A stretch of DNA of 64,000 nt from SIG78 sp036677805 (GCA_036677805.1 JAVBVS010000007.1:53152-117151); one strand, 5' to 3'. Shown: positions 17,637 through 27,248, numbered from the stretch's first letter. Numbers and translations: made by a program. Notes: a model not told the origin generated them from the letters alone.

Positions 17637-18818
17637 ATGACGGTAATCGGGACCCCCCTGAGTTCGAGTGCGACCAAGGTGATGCTGCTGGGTTCGGGCG
17701 AACTGGGCAAGGAAGTGGCGATCGAGTTGCAGCGGCTGGGCGCGGAGGTGATCGCGGTCGACCGTTACGCCAACGCTCCGGCCATGCAGGTGGCGCACCG
17801 CTTTTACGTCATCAACATGCTCGATCCCGACGCGTTGCGCGCGGTGATCCGCCGGGAACGTCCCGATTACATCGTGCCGGAGGTCGAAGCGATTGCCACT
17901 TCGGTCCTGCTCGAAGTCGAAAAGACCGGTTTTACAGTGATCCCGACGGCCCGGGCGGCCAATCTGACCATGAACCGCGAAGGCATCCGCAAGCTGGCGG
18001 CCGAGACGCTGAAACTCAAGACTTCGCCGTATCGCTTCGCTTCCAGTTACAATGAATTCCGCGAGGCGGTGACGGCCATCGGGATTCCCTGTGTAATCAA
18101 GCCGATCATGAGTTCGTCCGGTCACGGCCAGAGCGTGATCCGCTGTGAAGCGGATATCGACAAAGCGTGGTCCTGTTCGCAGACCGGGGGACGCGCCGGA
18201 GCCGGACGGGTGATTGTCGAGGGGTTCATCGACTTCGACTACGAAATTACGCTGCTGACGGTGCGCCATGCCGGCGGCACCGCTTTTCTGAAACCGATCG
18301 GACATCATCAGGTCGACGGCGATTATCAGGAGTCGTGGCAGCCGCAGGCAATGTCGGAAGCGGCGCTGCAAGAGGCCGAACGCATTGCCGGAGCGGTGAC
18401 CGCGGAATTGGGGGGGCGCGGCATTTTCGGGGTGGAGATGTTCGTGAAGGGCGATGAGGTGATCTTCAGCGAGGTTTCGCCGCGGCCCCACGATACCGGG
18501 ATGGTCACGCTGATTTCGCAGGACCTGTCGGAATTCGCGCTGCACGCGCGGGCGATTCTCGGCCTGCCGATTCCGAATATCGCATTCCACGGTCCTTCGG
18601 CGTCGAAAGCGGTGATCGTCGAGGGCTATACTCACGAATTGAAGTTCGGCAACCTCAACCGGGTGCTGGCGCACGAGGATACCGCGATGCGGATTTTCGG
18701 CAAGCCGGAAACCGCCGGACACCGCCGCATGGCGGTGCTGCTGGCGCGCGACACCACGGTGGAAAAGGCGCTGAAAAAGGTTGCAACGATGCGCGAAGAG
18801 CTGACTTTCGAGCTTTAG
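17637..18818 (+). CDS. purT: Formate-dependent phosphoribosylglycinamide formyltransferase
   Basis: Purine-synthesis enzyme that forms FGAR from GAR with formate and ATP. The 393-aa ATP-grasp protein matches PurT throughout: VMLLGSGELGKEVAIELQRLG, VPEVEAIAT, MNREGIRKLAAETL, PIMSSSGHGQS, VIVEGFIDFDYEITLLTVR, IGHHQVDGDYQESWQP and EVSPRPHDTGMVTL. AAGGAAGG lies about 10 nt before the ATG at 17637, so the long upstream frame extension is not used. Confidence 0.95.
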   Translation: MTVIGTPLSSSATKVMLLGSGELGKEVAIELQRLGAEVIAVDRYANAPAMQVAHRFYVINMLDPDALRAVIRRERPDYIVPEVEAIATSVLLEVEKTGFTVIPTARAANLTMNREGIRKLAAETLKLKTSPYRFASSYNEFREAVTAIGIPCVIKPIMSSSGHGQSVIRCEADIDKAWSCSQTGGRAGAGRVIVEGFIDFDYEITLLTVRHAGGTAFLKPIGHHQVDGDYQESWQPQAMSEAALQEAERIAGAVTAELGGRGIFGVEMFVKGDEVIFSEVSPRPHDTGMVTLISQDLSEFALHARAILGLPIPNIAFHGPSASKAVIVEGYTHELKFGNLNRVLAHEDTAMRIFGKPETAGHRRMAVLLARDTTVEKALKKVATMREELTFEL

Positions 18819-18825
18819 AGCGGTC

Positions 18826-19728
18826 ATGGAATTCGAGGCTCCCGACTGGCGCAATCTGTTCAGTTCCAATGCCCGGCGGAAGCGGTTCCGCTTCTGTCCG
18901 GTCGGGTACTATCTTTACCACGTCGCGGGGCGGGACGGTTATGCCGAAACTCGTGACGACTGGCATTATCAGCTCTATTGCGCCAAATTCATGCTGCCGC
19001 TCGACGCCTGGAACCGTCGTTTTTTCCGGGCGGCATTGCGGGAATTTTACCGCCCCGGCGGCAATCCGCGGAAGCTGCCGCTGCCGGTCCTGGCGACGGG
19101 CATGATGGAGCGCGAAATGCTGGCGCTGGAGCGTGGCGAGCACCGTCGCGATCCCAAACTGGCGGCGGCGATTCTCGAGGTTGAACTTGGGCATCTGCGC
19201 TTGGCCGAAGCCTGCGGCCGGGCGCGGGGGGAATTGGAGCGGATGCTGGCGCTGTTCGCCGGTTCCGAGCTGCCGGAGTACCTGAGCGGGGTGGCGCGAT
19301 TCGATTTCTGGCCGGATGATGGGCCGCTCCGGTTCGAACTGGGCAAGGTCGAGTTCCTGCTGGCGCCGGACCTGGTCTGGCGCGATGGCGGACGGCTGGG
19401 GGTGCTCGACTGCGGCGCTTACGCCACAGAGCAGGAGAAGGAGCGGACGGCGGAGTTGTTCCGCGCCTATGCACTGTCCCGGCGTTCGCTGGCGCCCGAG
19501 GTGGTCCGTTTCGGTTTTTACGATCCGGTTTCGGGGAAATTGGCCGGAGATGCCGGGTCGGCGGAGCCTTTTACGGCAATTTTTCAGGCGCTGGCGGGCG
19601 AGGCGGCATTATGGCGCGACTGTCTGGTGGATCAGGATGCGGCCCTGCCGGTCGGACGCTGGCTTCATTCCCGGACCGAATATTGCCGTCAATGTCGCTT
19701 TTTCGGGCTCTGCCGGGTGGAACCCTGA
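18826..19728 (+). CDS. RecB/AddB-like PD-(D/E)XK fold protein with four-cysteine cluster, probably nuclease-inactive
   Basis: 300-aa protein that I read as a divergent RecB/Cas4-type nuclease fold. One cysteine near the N-terminus (C24 in FRFCPVGYYLY) and three at the C-terminus (C287-x2-C290-x5-C296) have the spacing of the Fe-S cluster that staples AddB and Cas4. In the core, APDLVWRDGGRLGVLDCGAYA aligns with the usual G-x-x-D...D-x-K motif, but the catalytic lysine position is glycine (DCG). A helical region follows (TEQEKERTAELFRAYAL), as in real members. It is 7 nt downstream of purT. The assignment is by pattern only. Confidence 0.5.
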   Translation: MEFEAPDWRNLFSSNARRKRFRFCPVGYYLYHVAGRDGYAETRDDWHYQLYCAKFMLPLDAWNRRFFRAALREFYRPGGNPRKLPLPVLATGMMEREMLALERGEHRRDPKLAAAILEVELGHLRLAEACGRARGELERMLALFAGSELPEYLSGVARFDFWPDDGPLRFELGKVEFLLAPDLVWRDGGRLGVLDCGAYATEQEKERTAELFRAYALSRRSLAPEVVRFGFYDPVSGKLAGDAGSAEPFTAIFQALAGEAALWRDCLVDQDAALPVGRWLHSRTEYCRQCRFFGLCRVEP

Positions 19729-19792
19729 CCCCGGACGACGATGTCCAATCATCCGATTCATGTCGGTCAATCCATATCAATACAGGTGAAAG

Positions 19793-21142
19793 ATGAATAA
19801 AATGTGGTTCCCGGTGCTCGGGATGTTGCTGCTGGCCGGATGCGCGACGCCGCCGGAAACGGCCGATCCTCGCTACGAGGTGGGATTTCAGCAGGTGGTG
19901 CGTTCGGCCGGGAACAAGGTTTTTCCCGCTCTGGTATACATCCGGGTGGTCCGTGACGATCTGGAGAGCGGCCGCAGCAGCGCGGCGGCGGTCTCCGGGA
20001 GCGGTGTGCTGATTTCCGCTTCCGGTGAAGTGGTGACCAACAATCATGTGATCGACAAAGCCGTCGATATCCGGGTTCAGCTCAACGACGGCCGGGCGTT
20101 TAACGCGGAATTGCTCGGCAGCGACAAGGATACCGATCTGGCGCTGCTGCGGCTCAAACTGCCGGAAGGGGCCGGTCCGCTGCCGTTTGCGCAATTCGCT
20201 TCCAAACCGGCGACGGAGGGCGAATTCGTGATGGCGATGGGCGCGCCCTGGGGGCTCAACCGTTCGGTGGCGATCGGCATCATCTCCTGCGCCGGGCGTT
20301 ATCTGCCGGATCAGGGCGAGTACAGTTTGTGGTATCAGACCGACGCCTCGATTTCCCCCGGCAATTCCGGCGGGCCGCTGATCGACACCGATGGCCGGAT
20401 CGTCGGGATCAACACTCTGGCGATGATGTCCGGCGGTACGGTCGGGTTCACCATTCCGGCGTCGACCGTGGAGGTGGTGTTGCCGCGGCTGCGGCAATAC
20501 GGCAAAGCCAACTGGGCATGGTTCGGATTGCGGTTTGAGCCGCTGCGGGATTTCGACCGCAATATTTATCTGCCCTATGACCGGGGTGTGCTGATTTCCG
20601 GAACCGATGTCGGCAGTCCGGCGCGGCGGGCCGGGATTCAGCCCAACGATCTGCTGGTGGCTGTCGACGGTCGTCCGGTCACGGTCGCCACCGGTGAGGA
20701 ACTGCCTGAATTGCGCCGCCGTCTGGGGCTGATTCCGTTCGGGCAGAAGGTGAAATTCGCGATCAAGCGCGACGGCAAGGACATGGAAATCGAAATGGCG
20801 GCGGCGGAAAAAGGCAAGGTCGAGGGCGCCGAACTGCCGCTCAACGGCTGGGGATTCACCGCCAAGGCGATCAACCGCTTCGACAATCCGAATCTTTATT
20901 TTTACCGCAACAAGGGCGTTTTCGTCTATGGCGTCAAGCCGCAGGGCGACGCGGCGCGGGGCGGTCTCCAGAAAAATGACATCATCGTCAGCGTCAACGG
21001 GCGCGAAATCGATTCACTGTCCGAACTTTCCGAGGCCTATGAACTGGCGGAGAAAAATGTTTCCGACAGCCGCCGTTCGGTGATGGTGATCATGCGCAAC
21101 GGCGCCACCATCCGGCTGGCGATTAATTTTTCGGTGCAATAA
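19793..21142 (+). CDS. DegP/HtrA-like serine protease lipoprotein with two PDZ domains
   Basis: Envelope quality-control protease, 449 aa. A lipoprotein signal ends at LLLAGC (C17). The trypsin-fold triad is intact: H in VVTNNHVID, D in DKDTDLALL and S in SPGNSGGPLID. Two PDZ domains follow, roughly residues 250-335 (GSPARRAGIQPNDLLVAVDG) and 370-445 (GDAARGGLQKNDIIVSVNG). It lies 19 nt upstream of a second, larger PDZ protein, and the two are surely cotranscribed. Confidence 0.9.
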   Translation: MNKMWFPVLGMLLLAGCATPPETADPRYEVGFQQVVRSAGNKVFPALVYIRVVRDDLESGRSSAAAVSGSGVLISASGEVVTNNHVIDKAVDIRVQLNDGRAFNAELLGSDKDTDLALLRLKLPEGAGPLPFAQFASKPATEGEFVMAMGAPWGLNRSVAIGIISCAGRYLPDQGEYSLWYQTDASISPGNSGGPLIDTDGRIVGINTLAMMSGGTVGFTIPASTVEVVLPRLRQYGKANWAWFGLRFEPLRDFDRNIYLPYDRGVLISGTDVGSPARRAGIQPNDLLVAVDGRPVTVATGEELPELRRRLGLIPFGQKVKFAIKRDGKDMEIEMAAAEKGKVEGAELPLNGWGFTAKAINRFDNPNLYFYRNKGVFVYGVKPQGDAARGGLQKNDIIVSVNGREIDSLSELSEAYELAEKNVSDSRRSVMVIMRNGATIRLAINFSVQ

Positions 21143-21161
21143 CCCAAAAATAAGGTGAAAT

Positions 21162-23330
21162 ATGATGCGAATGAACAGCTTGCGGCGTGTTCTTGCAGTG
21201 GCGTCCGGTCTTTCGGCCATGATGTTGACGGCGGCGGACCCCGCTGCCGAACCGGTTCGGCCGGAACCGGCGGTGACGCTGGGCCGGACGATCAACCGGG
21301 CGCTGGCGGCGGGATTGGTCGATGTGCATTATGTGCTGCGTTATGACGAGGGCGGCGATGCGCCGGAAGTCGCGGGGGTTTATTGTCCGGCTTGCGACAC
21401 CTTTCACGATCAGGATACCGCGGCGCTGCTGGCGGACAAGCGCGATCTGGAGGTGACCGGCTTTCTGGTCGCGCCGGACACGGTGCTGGCGCCGGATGTG
21501 ATGATCGAACGCAGCGGCTGCGAAAAGATTCTGGTCGGGCAGGGCGGTGAACTGGTTCCGGCCCGGCTGGACGCTTACTATCCCGAATATGGCGGAGTCC
21601 GGCTGATCCTCGAAAAACCGCTTCCCGGCGCCAGGCCGCTGGAATTTGTCGCCGATGCGAAAGGCCCGTTCCTGGGGTATTCGCGGATCATGGAAAATGG
21701 CAAATGGACGGTCCGGGTCGGTGCGTTCGGCGACAATCTGCACTACTATCTTCCGGACGGCGACCGGGTGAGCGCCGCCGCGCCGGGTAATTCGCTGATC
21801 GTGACCGAAGCGGGCAAGCCGGCGGCGCTGCTTTTGAACAACAATGAAATAATGGAGAATACCCCGATTTTCCAGAGCTGGAAAAAGTGGCCGGAGGTCG
21901 AGGCCGCAGCCTGGGATGCGCAATTGGACAAGCTGCGGAAGCATCTCGAAAAAAGTATTTTCCCGGTGACTTTATACTTGCGCGAGGCCAGACTTTCCCG
22001 CCGGGAAAAATTGCGCCGGGACGGCGACCGCAATGAACTCGACAGCATGGGCGTGTGGTTGCCCGACGGCAAATTTTTCCTGCCGCTGCTGCTGTCGCCC
22101 ACCCAGAGTTCGCGGATCGAGCGGGTGGTGATCCGCACTCCGGACGGCGACCGCAAGGCGGAGATTGTCGGGGCATTGAGACATTTTGGCGGCATTGAGC
22201 TCAAGCCCGAGGCTGGGTTCCAGCCGCTGCCGGTGGCGCCGGGAGTGGCCCCGTTGTCCGAGTGGATGGGGCGGACGGTCTGGGGCGCCAAAGTCCGGGT
22301 CTATGGGCGCAAAGTGGCGGTAACCGCCGCCGCCGATGTGCTGTTCGGCTCGGGGAACGGTTTTCGCAACCGGGAGTTCGCGCTTGGTCTCAAGCATGAT
22401 GATGACGGCGGTTCCAATCTCCTGTTTGCGCCGGACGGCCGTCTGCTGGCGATCGACGTCGGGGTGCGCGCCTTCAATTACGAACGGAAGTTTTCGCTGC
22501 TGAGCGCCGCGGAGCTGGAAAAGATGCTGGCCGATCCTTCGGCAATGCTGCCCTTCGCCCAGATGGCCAACCGGCCCGACGATATCGGTTTTCTGGGGGT
22601 CGAATATCAGAATCTGAACCCGGAATTGGCGCAGTCGGAAAAGGTGGCGGAATTTACCCGCAACGGGCGCGAAGGATTGCTGATCACCTATGTCTACCCC
22701 GATTCTCCGGCGGCTCAATTGGGACTGAAACCCGGCGATGTCCTGCTCAAGGTTTTTCCGGATGGCGGTGCGCCGGTCGTGCTGGAAGGCCGGGAATTCG
22801 CCAATCCGGCCGACCGGCAGTTCCCGTGGGAGCGGCTGAGCGATATTCCGGAAATGTATTTCGAGGAAATTCCGGAGCCGTGGCCGGGGGTGAAGGATCC
22901 GCTGAATCAACTGCTGACCAACATCGGCGTCGGCAATCCGGTGAGTCTGCTGGTCGTCCGCGACCACAAGCCGACGCGTCTGGAGTTCCGGATCGCGGCC
23001 GCGCCGGATTATTTCGAGATTGCGCCGGAGTACCAGAGCAAAGCCCTGGGCATCACGGTCAGCGACATTACTTTTGAAGTGCGGCGTTATTTCCGGATGG
23101 CCAAGACCGATGACGGCGTGATCGTTTCGGGTGTTACCGCCGGGAGCGCGGCTTCCACCGCGGGAGTGCGGCCCTTTGAGATCATCACCGCGGTCGACGA
23201 TCAGGGCATTCGCGGCGTGGGTGATTTCGAGAAGGCGTTGCAAGGCAAAAATGAGGTGCGCCTGACCGTGCGCCGTCTGGCCGCCAGCCGCGTGGTCACG
23301 ATCAAATTGTCCTCAGGGCCGCGGCGCTGA
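21162..23330 (+). CDS. Large PDZ protein with two degenerate trypsin-like domains (predicted pseudoprotease)
   Basis: 722-aa exported protein (signal peptide about residues 1-25). Residues 30-220 look like an HtrA protease domain without a triad: GFLVAPDTVLAPDVMIE stands where the neighbour has GVLISASGEVVTNNHVI. Residues 290-470 repeat the pattern (GDRKAEIVGALRHFGGIELKPE against the neighbour's NAELLGSDKDTDLALLRLKLPE), also without catalytic residues, and no GNSGG is present. Two PDZ domains follow (GFLGVEYQN to PGDVLLKVF, and ALGITVSDI to the end). A CPACDTFHD segment adds two cysteines. It likely binds substrates or regulates the protease encoded 19 nt upstream. Confidence 0.65.
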   Translation: MMRMNSLRRVLAVASGLSAMMLTAADPAAEPVRPEPAVTLGRTINRALAAGLVDVHYVLRYDEGGDAPEVAGVYCPACDTFHDQDTAALLADKRDLEVTGFLVAPDTVLAPDVMIERSGCEKILVGQGGELVPARLDAYYPEYGGVRLILEKPLPGARPLEFVADAKGPFLGYSRIMENGKWTVRVGAFGDNLHYYLPDGDRVSAAAPGNSLIVTEAGKPAALLLNNNEIMENTPIFQSWKKWPEVEAAAWDAQLDKLRKHLEKSIFPVTLYLREARLSRREKLRRDGDRNELDSMGVWLPDGKFFLPLLLSPTQSSRIERVVIRTPDGDRKAEIVGALRHFGGIELKPEAGFQPLPVAPGVAPLSEWMGRTVWGAKVRVYGRKVAVTAAADVLFGSGNGFRNREFALGLKHDDDGGSNLLFAPDGRLLAIDVGVRAFNYERKFSLLSAAELEKMLADPSAMLPFAQMANRPDDIGFLGVEYQNLNPELAQSEKVAEFTRNGREGLLITYVYPDSPAAQLGLKPGDVLLKVFPDGGAPVVLEGREFANPADRQFPWERLSDIPEMYFEEIPEPWPGVKDPLNQLLTNIGVGNPVSLLVVRDHKPTRLEFRIAAAPDYFEIAPEYQSKALGITVSDITFEVRRYFRMAKTDDGVIVSGVTAGSAASTAGVRPFEIITAVDDQGIRGVGDFEKALQGKNEVRLTVRRLAASRVVTIKLSSGPRR

Positions 23331-23357
23331 CTCCTCCGGCAGAGGCAAGAACAGGGC

Positions 23358-23395
23358 AAAAGGCCCCATCCGTTTTCAGCGGGTTCGGCCTTTTT
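23358..23395. terminator. Bidirectional terminator between converging genes
   Basis: AAAAGGCC (23358-23365) pairs with GGCCTTTT (23387-23394) and is followed by T residues on both strands. It separates the plus-strand PDZ gene from the minus-strand sugar operon. Confidence 0.7.
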
Positions 23396-23409
23396 AATGA
23401 CCGGAGCGT

Positions 23410-24414
23410 TCAGCGGGCGAAGTTGCGGATTACGGTGAGATATTCATCGCGGTAAAGGTTGCTTTTGTTGAACAGCACCGCGCCGGGCAATCCGGCTTCC
23501 CGGATCGCTTCGAGGCGGTCGGACACCGCCGTCGGGGAATTTTCGCCCATGGAACTGGAGACGCCGACGCCGGAAAACAGCATCGCGCGATGCGGCACCA
23601 TCAGCCGGAGATGATCGTTCAATACCGACTGAAACAATGTCCGGTCGGTGTGGTAATTCATCGGGTAGATGCCGTCCAGCAAACCCTCCTCCGCCCAGGC
23701 GACCCAATCCTGGCCTTCGAGCACGGCCGGTCCGAGTCCCCAGACCGGCGGCGCGGTGATGTCGGCGCTGTTCAGGTAGTTGGCGCGGGCGGCCATGGTC
23801 AATTCGAGGCCGAACTCCCGGGTCAATCGGCGCGCGGCGCGGACGATTGCCGTGACGTTGGCATTGCGCAGGGCGAGAATCTTGTAAAGCACCGCCGGAT
23901 TGCTCCGCATCGCCGCGTCGGGCACGGCGCAGCCGAGATAGCGGCGATAAAGTTCCTGACAGGCGTCGCATTGACAGGGATAATCAAGCAGCAGCAGCGC
24001 ATTGTCGTTGCGGATGAAATCCAGGTGGATCGCCCGGATGCGCCCGGCGTACTCTGCCGCCAGCTTTCGGATTGCGGCGAGAAAGCCTTCTTGGTTGTGG
24101 GGATGATTGGCGCAGGTTCCGGCCAGCCGGATGCCGAAACGCCGTTCCATCTCCTGCCAATCGTGCTCGGGCAAAGTTCGCTTGACCGGAGCATCGACGC
24201 CCCAGGCCGGAAAAACCCGGGTTTCGACCGCGACCCCGGCGGCCGCGGCGGCCTGGCAGTAATCGTCGAGCGAGATCACTTCCGGCAGATAGATGTTGGC
24301 CGTGGAGACTCCCGCTCCGGCCATCCGCTCCAGATAGCGGGCCATTTCGTCGTAAGGATGGAGCTTGTCGGTCACATAGCGGCAGTGATCCCAGATTCTG
24401 ATTTGAAAAGCCAT
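23410..24414 (-). CDS. TIM-barrel glycoside-hydrolase-like protein, function unknown
   Basis: 334-aa cytoplasmic protein without a signal peptide. The layout (MARYLERMAGAGVSTANIYLPE, IRAIHLDFIRNDN, LELTMAARANYL, LDGIYPMNYHTD, LFSGVGVSSSMGE, GAVLFNKSNLY) fits a TIM barrel like those of family-10-type hydrolase-like proteins. D in HLDFIRND may be catalytic. CQCDACQELY looks like a structural cysteine cluster, and a similar C-x-C-x2-C motif occurs in the neighbouring DUF4838 protein. AAGGAG lies 6 nt before the ATG. It is the last gene of the IclR operon, 21 nt after the DUF4838 gene. I do not recognise a named family. Confidence 0.7.
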   Translation of the reverse strand: MAFQIRIWDHCRYVTDKLHPYDEMARYLERMAGAGVSTANIYLPEVISLDDYCQAAAAAGVAVETRVFPAWGVDAPVKRTLPEHDWQEMERRFGIRLAGTCANHPHNQEGFLAAIRKLAAEYAGRIRAIHLDFIRNDNALLLLDYPCQCDACQELYRRYLGCAVPDAAMRSNPAVLYKILALRNANVTAIVRAARRLTREFGLELTMAARANYLNSADITAPPVWGLGPAVLEGQDWVAWAEEGLLDGIYPMNYHTDRTLFQSVLNDHLRLMVPHRAMLFSGVGVSSSMGENSPTAVSDRLEAIREAGLPGAVLFNKSNLYRDEYLTVIRNFAR

Positions 24415-24435
24415 TGCGGACTCCTTATTTGCAGT

Positions 24436-26469
24436 TCAGGCCAGCGGCCGGTCGGTTTCGCGGTCGCGTCGGATGCCGCCCGGCGTATCGGGCGTATCCA
24501 GACCATAGGTTTCCATGATCGCGGCATAGGTTTTGCCGAACCAGGTTGCGGTGAGACCGTTTTCGAGATAGCTTTTCAGCACGTCCTTGTCTCCGGCGAT
24601 GCCGGAACTCATGTCGCGTTCGCCGCGTAGCGCTTCTCCGAGATTGCGCAATTCCAGTGCTTCCAGCCGCGCCAGTTCCGGCTGGTTCATCGCCTCGAAC
24701 CGGCGCAGCCGGATCAGGGTATAGAGAAAGCGGACCAGACGTTTGGTGTAGCGAAAGCGGCGCGCATCCAGCTCCAACCGCATTGCCACCGCCGGCTCGT
24801 GGGGCGCCAGCAGAATGGCGTCGAGCAAAGTGTCGGCGTTGTTCAGCAACTCCAGTGTCGTCAGCAGCGAAGGGGTGTTTTCATCGTAGTCATCGCTATA
24901 GGTGAAGTGACGGGTCCGGAAAATATCGGGATGTCCGGGCTCATTCAAATTGCGGTGGTAAAGCGCGTGAATTTGAATCGGCGCGTCGGGCTTGACGGTG
25001 GCGCCGACATAGTGCTTGAGCGGTTTGACATTGGCCATCGCCTGCCGGAGGATATCATAAAATTCCTGCATCGGAACGGCTGCGTCATGGTAGCGGCGGG
25101 TGAAGAAATCGCGGTAGAGCGCAGCCTTGCCGGTGTGAATGTCGAAGCTGTAAGCGGCAAAGAAGTAATTGGTCAGAGCCAGCAAGCCGAAATGGTGCAC
25201 CGGCACATGCATATAATGGATGTATCGGGTTCCGGTTTTGCGGTAAACCGGCAGATCGTGCGCGATCCGTTCGCCGAACGGCGCGGCGATGCCGGCAAAG
25301 GCCGAAACATTGTAATATTCGCCCATCAGCAGCTGCCAGCGCGGCTCCCGCGTCCAGCGCAGATAAAATTCATGGAGCGTCCGGTTGATTTCGGCGCACT
25401 CCGGCGCGTCGATGTCGTGGGCGTAACAGCGTTCGATCGGGAAGAACGAAATCACCACCCGCTCGTAATCGAAATCTTTCGGCAGCGGCGTATCCGGCAC
25501 GGCCAGCGTTTCGTGATAGGCCGGCACCACCAGTTTGACCGGGCGGGCGACCTTCTGCCGGATGGTCCGGGTGCAGCGGTCGATGACCTGAAGCAGCTGG
25601 CGCATGGGATTGCCGAGGCGGCGGCATTGCTCGCACTGGCAGTAGCGGCCGTTGTCGAAGGGCCAGACATTGACCCAGTCGCAGTCGCGGAGCTCACCGT
25701 GATCGAGCGCTTCGGCAAGATTGTCGGCGAAGGTCTGCGCGGCTTCGGAATTGGACATGCAGATGTTGTCGCCGATGACGCCGTGGAGCGCGTCGCTGCG
25801 CTTGCCGTCGATCAGAGCGTAATATTCGGGATGGCGGGCGAAGTAGGTCTCCGGGGGCAGCAGCGCTTCGAAGAGCCGGTGCGAACCGCCGAGCAGCGTC
25901 ATGCCGAGCAGCCGGCAGCGGGCGACGTCGCGGGCTTCCGCGGTCCAGAAGTTGAATTTGTTGCGCGCCATCCAGATCAGGAATTCCGGCGTGTCGCGCC
26001 GGTTGCCGATGAACCCGCGGAGTTGGAAGGCGGGCTTGCCGACACAGCTGATGGCCGGCGGCTCATCCAGCGCGGCCGGATATTCGGCATCGCCGGAGTC
26101 CGGGCTGAAATAGCGGAAGCCCCAGCGGTACAGCAATTCGTAAACCCCGTAGAGCAGTCCTGCGGCATTGCCGCCGACGATGCGGAAGTGCGAACCGGCG
26201 TCTTCGGTGGTGATACGGTATTCCTGTTCCTGCAATCCGGCTTCCGGCTGGACTTCGAGCACCAGGAGGGTGGCGCCCTCAGGGGCGGCGGCATTTACCG
26301 TCACTCCCGGAACTTTGGCCAATTCCCCGGCGAGTTCGCTGACCGCCCAGGCGGTTACCGCCGCTTCGCGCTGTTCCGGATCGCGGAAATCGACGGACCG
26401 GTAGCCGGCGACCAGCTGCCGGACGGTTTCCGGCTCGGCGAAGCGGCTCCGGATGATGAAACTTTTCAC
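24436..26469 (-). CDS. DUF4838 glycoside-hydrolase-like protein
   Basis: 677-aa protein with an N-terminal alpha/beta domain like those preceding GH20 and GH67 barrels (GGNAAGLLYGVYELLYRWGFRYFSPD). The DUF4838 barrel follows, with GFIGNRRDTPEFLIWMARNKFN, YYALIDGKR, ICMSNSEAAQTFADNL, WVNVWPFDNGRYCQCEQCRRLG and YIHYMHVP. No signal peptide, so it would act on imported or cytosolic glycosides. The start is GTG at 26469 with AAGGAG 10 nt upstream. It lies between the SIS isomerase (20 nt) and the TIM-barrel gene (21 nt) and probably releases the sugar used by that pathway. Confidence 0.75.
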   Translation of the reverse strand: MKSFIIRSRFAEPETVRQLVAGYRSVDFRDPEQREAAVTAWAVSELAGELAKVPGVTVNAAAPEGATLLVLEVQPEAGLQEQEYRITTEDAGSHFRIVGGNAAGLLYGVYELLYRWGFRYFSPDSGDAEYPAALDEPPAISCVGKPAFQLRGFIGNRRDTPEFLIWMARNKFNFWTAEARDVARCRLLGMTLLGGSHRLFEALLPPETYFARHPEYYALIDGKRSDALHGVIGDNICMSNSEAAQTFADNLAEALDHGELRDCDWVNVWPFDNGRYCQCEQCRRLGNPMRQLLQVIDRCTRTIRQKVARPVKLVVPAYHETLAVPDTPLPKDFDYERVVISFFPIERCYAHDIDAPECAEINRTLHEFYLRWTREPRWQLLMGEYYNVSAFAGIAAPFGERIAHDLPVYRKTGTRYIHYMHVPVHHFGLLALTNYFFAAYSFDIHTGKAALYRDFFTRRYHDAAVPMQEFYDILRQAMANVKPLKHYVGATVKPDAPIQIHALYHRNLNEPGHPDIFRTRHFTYSDDYDENTPSLLTTLELLNNADTLLDAILLAPHEPAVAMRLELDARRFRYTKRLVRFLYTLIRLRRFEAMNQPELARLEALELRNLGEALRGERDMSSGIAGDKDVLKSYLENGLTATWFGKTYAAIMETYGLDTPDTPGGIRRDRETDRPLA

Positions 26470-26489
26470 GGTAAATCGGCTCCTTCCTG

Positions 26490-27248
26490 CTACCAGACCG
26501 GATAGAGATGATGAATGCGTTTGCGGTATTTGTCGTGGATCGGCTTGTTGTGCTCGTCGCAGCCGGGGATGTTGTTGCTGACCCAGATTTCCGGCGTACC
26601 GCCCTTGGCCCTGATCAGCCGGATGGTTTCGGACATCAGGCAGTTCAGGGTAAAGCAGGTCAGGATGGTGGCGGTCGGCGTGATTTTTTCGGCAATGCCC
26701 TCGCAGTCGAGCACGGCGTCGGGGTAGGGCACATGGTTGTCGATCGCGATGTCAGCGAAATCGTTGATGTTCTGTTTGCTCGAATGGCGCCAGATGAAAT
26801 TCTTCGGCACCTTTTCGGCGAATTTGTGGGCGTTGACCGTAATCAGCTTCACGCCGCGCTTCCGGGCTTCGATCGCCACGTCGACCGCGGTGATGTTCAG
26901 TCCGTAGAAATTGACCAGAAGCAGCACGTCGCCGGGGTTGACATCGTAGAAATTCAGGATATAGGGCGCATAGCCCTCAAGCTTGGCGGTGGTCGGATTG
27001 GCCGAAACGATGTTGGTCCCGGCGGGAAACATCGCATTGATCTGGGCGATGCCGCCGGCACGCCAGAAAATTTCCATGGCGGCGATGGCGGAGTGGCCGC
27101 CCGCGCCGTAAATATTGATCAGCCGGTCTTCCAGTACTTTGTCCGAAAGCAGTTCGGCGGCGGCGAGGATGGCGCTTTCCTCGTCGCGGATGATTTCACT
27201 CATGGCGGCGGTGACGATCTGGTTGTACTCTTCCATCATTCTGGTCAT
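26490..27248 (-). CDS. SIS-domain sugar-phosphate isomerase family protein
   Basis: 252-aa single SIS domain, the fold that isomerises or binds phosphosugars. INIYGAGGHSAIAAMEIFWRAGG gives the phosphate-binding loop, and VLLLVNFYGLNITAVDVAIEARKRGVKLITV is the second half of the fold. The ATG at 27248 overlaps the TGA of the IclR gene by 4 nt (ATGA), so translation is coupled and the larger upstream frame is not used. In this operon it likely converts a sugar phosphate released by the DUF4838 enzyme. Confidence 0.78.
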   Translation of the reverse strand: MTRMMEEYNQIVTAAMSEIIRDEESAILAAAELLSDKVLEDRLINIYGAGGHSAIAAMEIFWRAGGIAQINAMFPAGTNIVSANPTTAKLEGYAPYILNFYDVNPGDVLLLVNFYGLNITAVDVAIEARKRGVKLITVNAHKFAEKVPKNFIWRHSSKQNINDFADIAIDNHVPYPDAVLDCEGIAEKITPTATILTCFTLNCLMSETIRLIRAKGGTPEIWVSNNIPGCDEHNKPIHDKYRKRIHHLYPVW

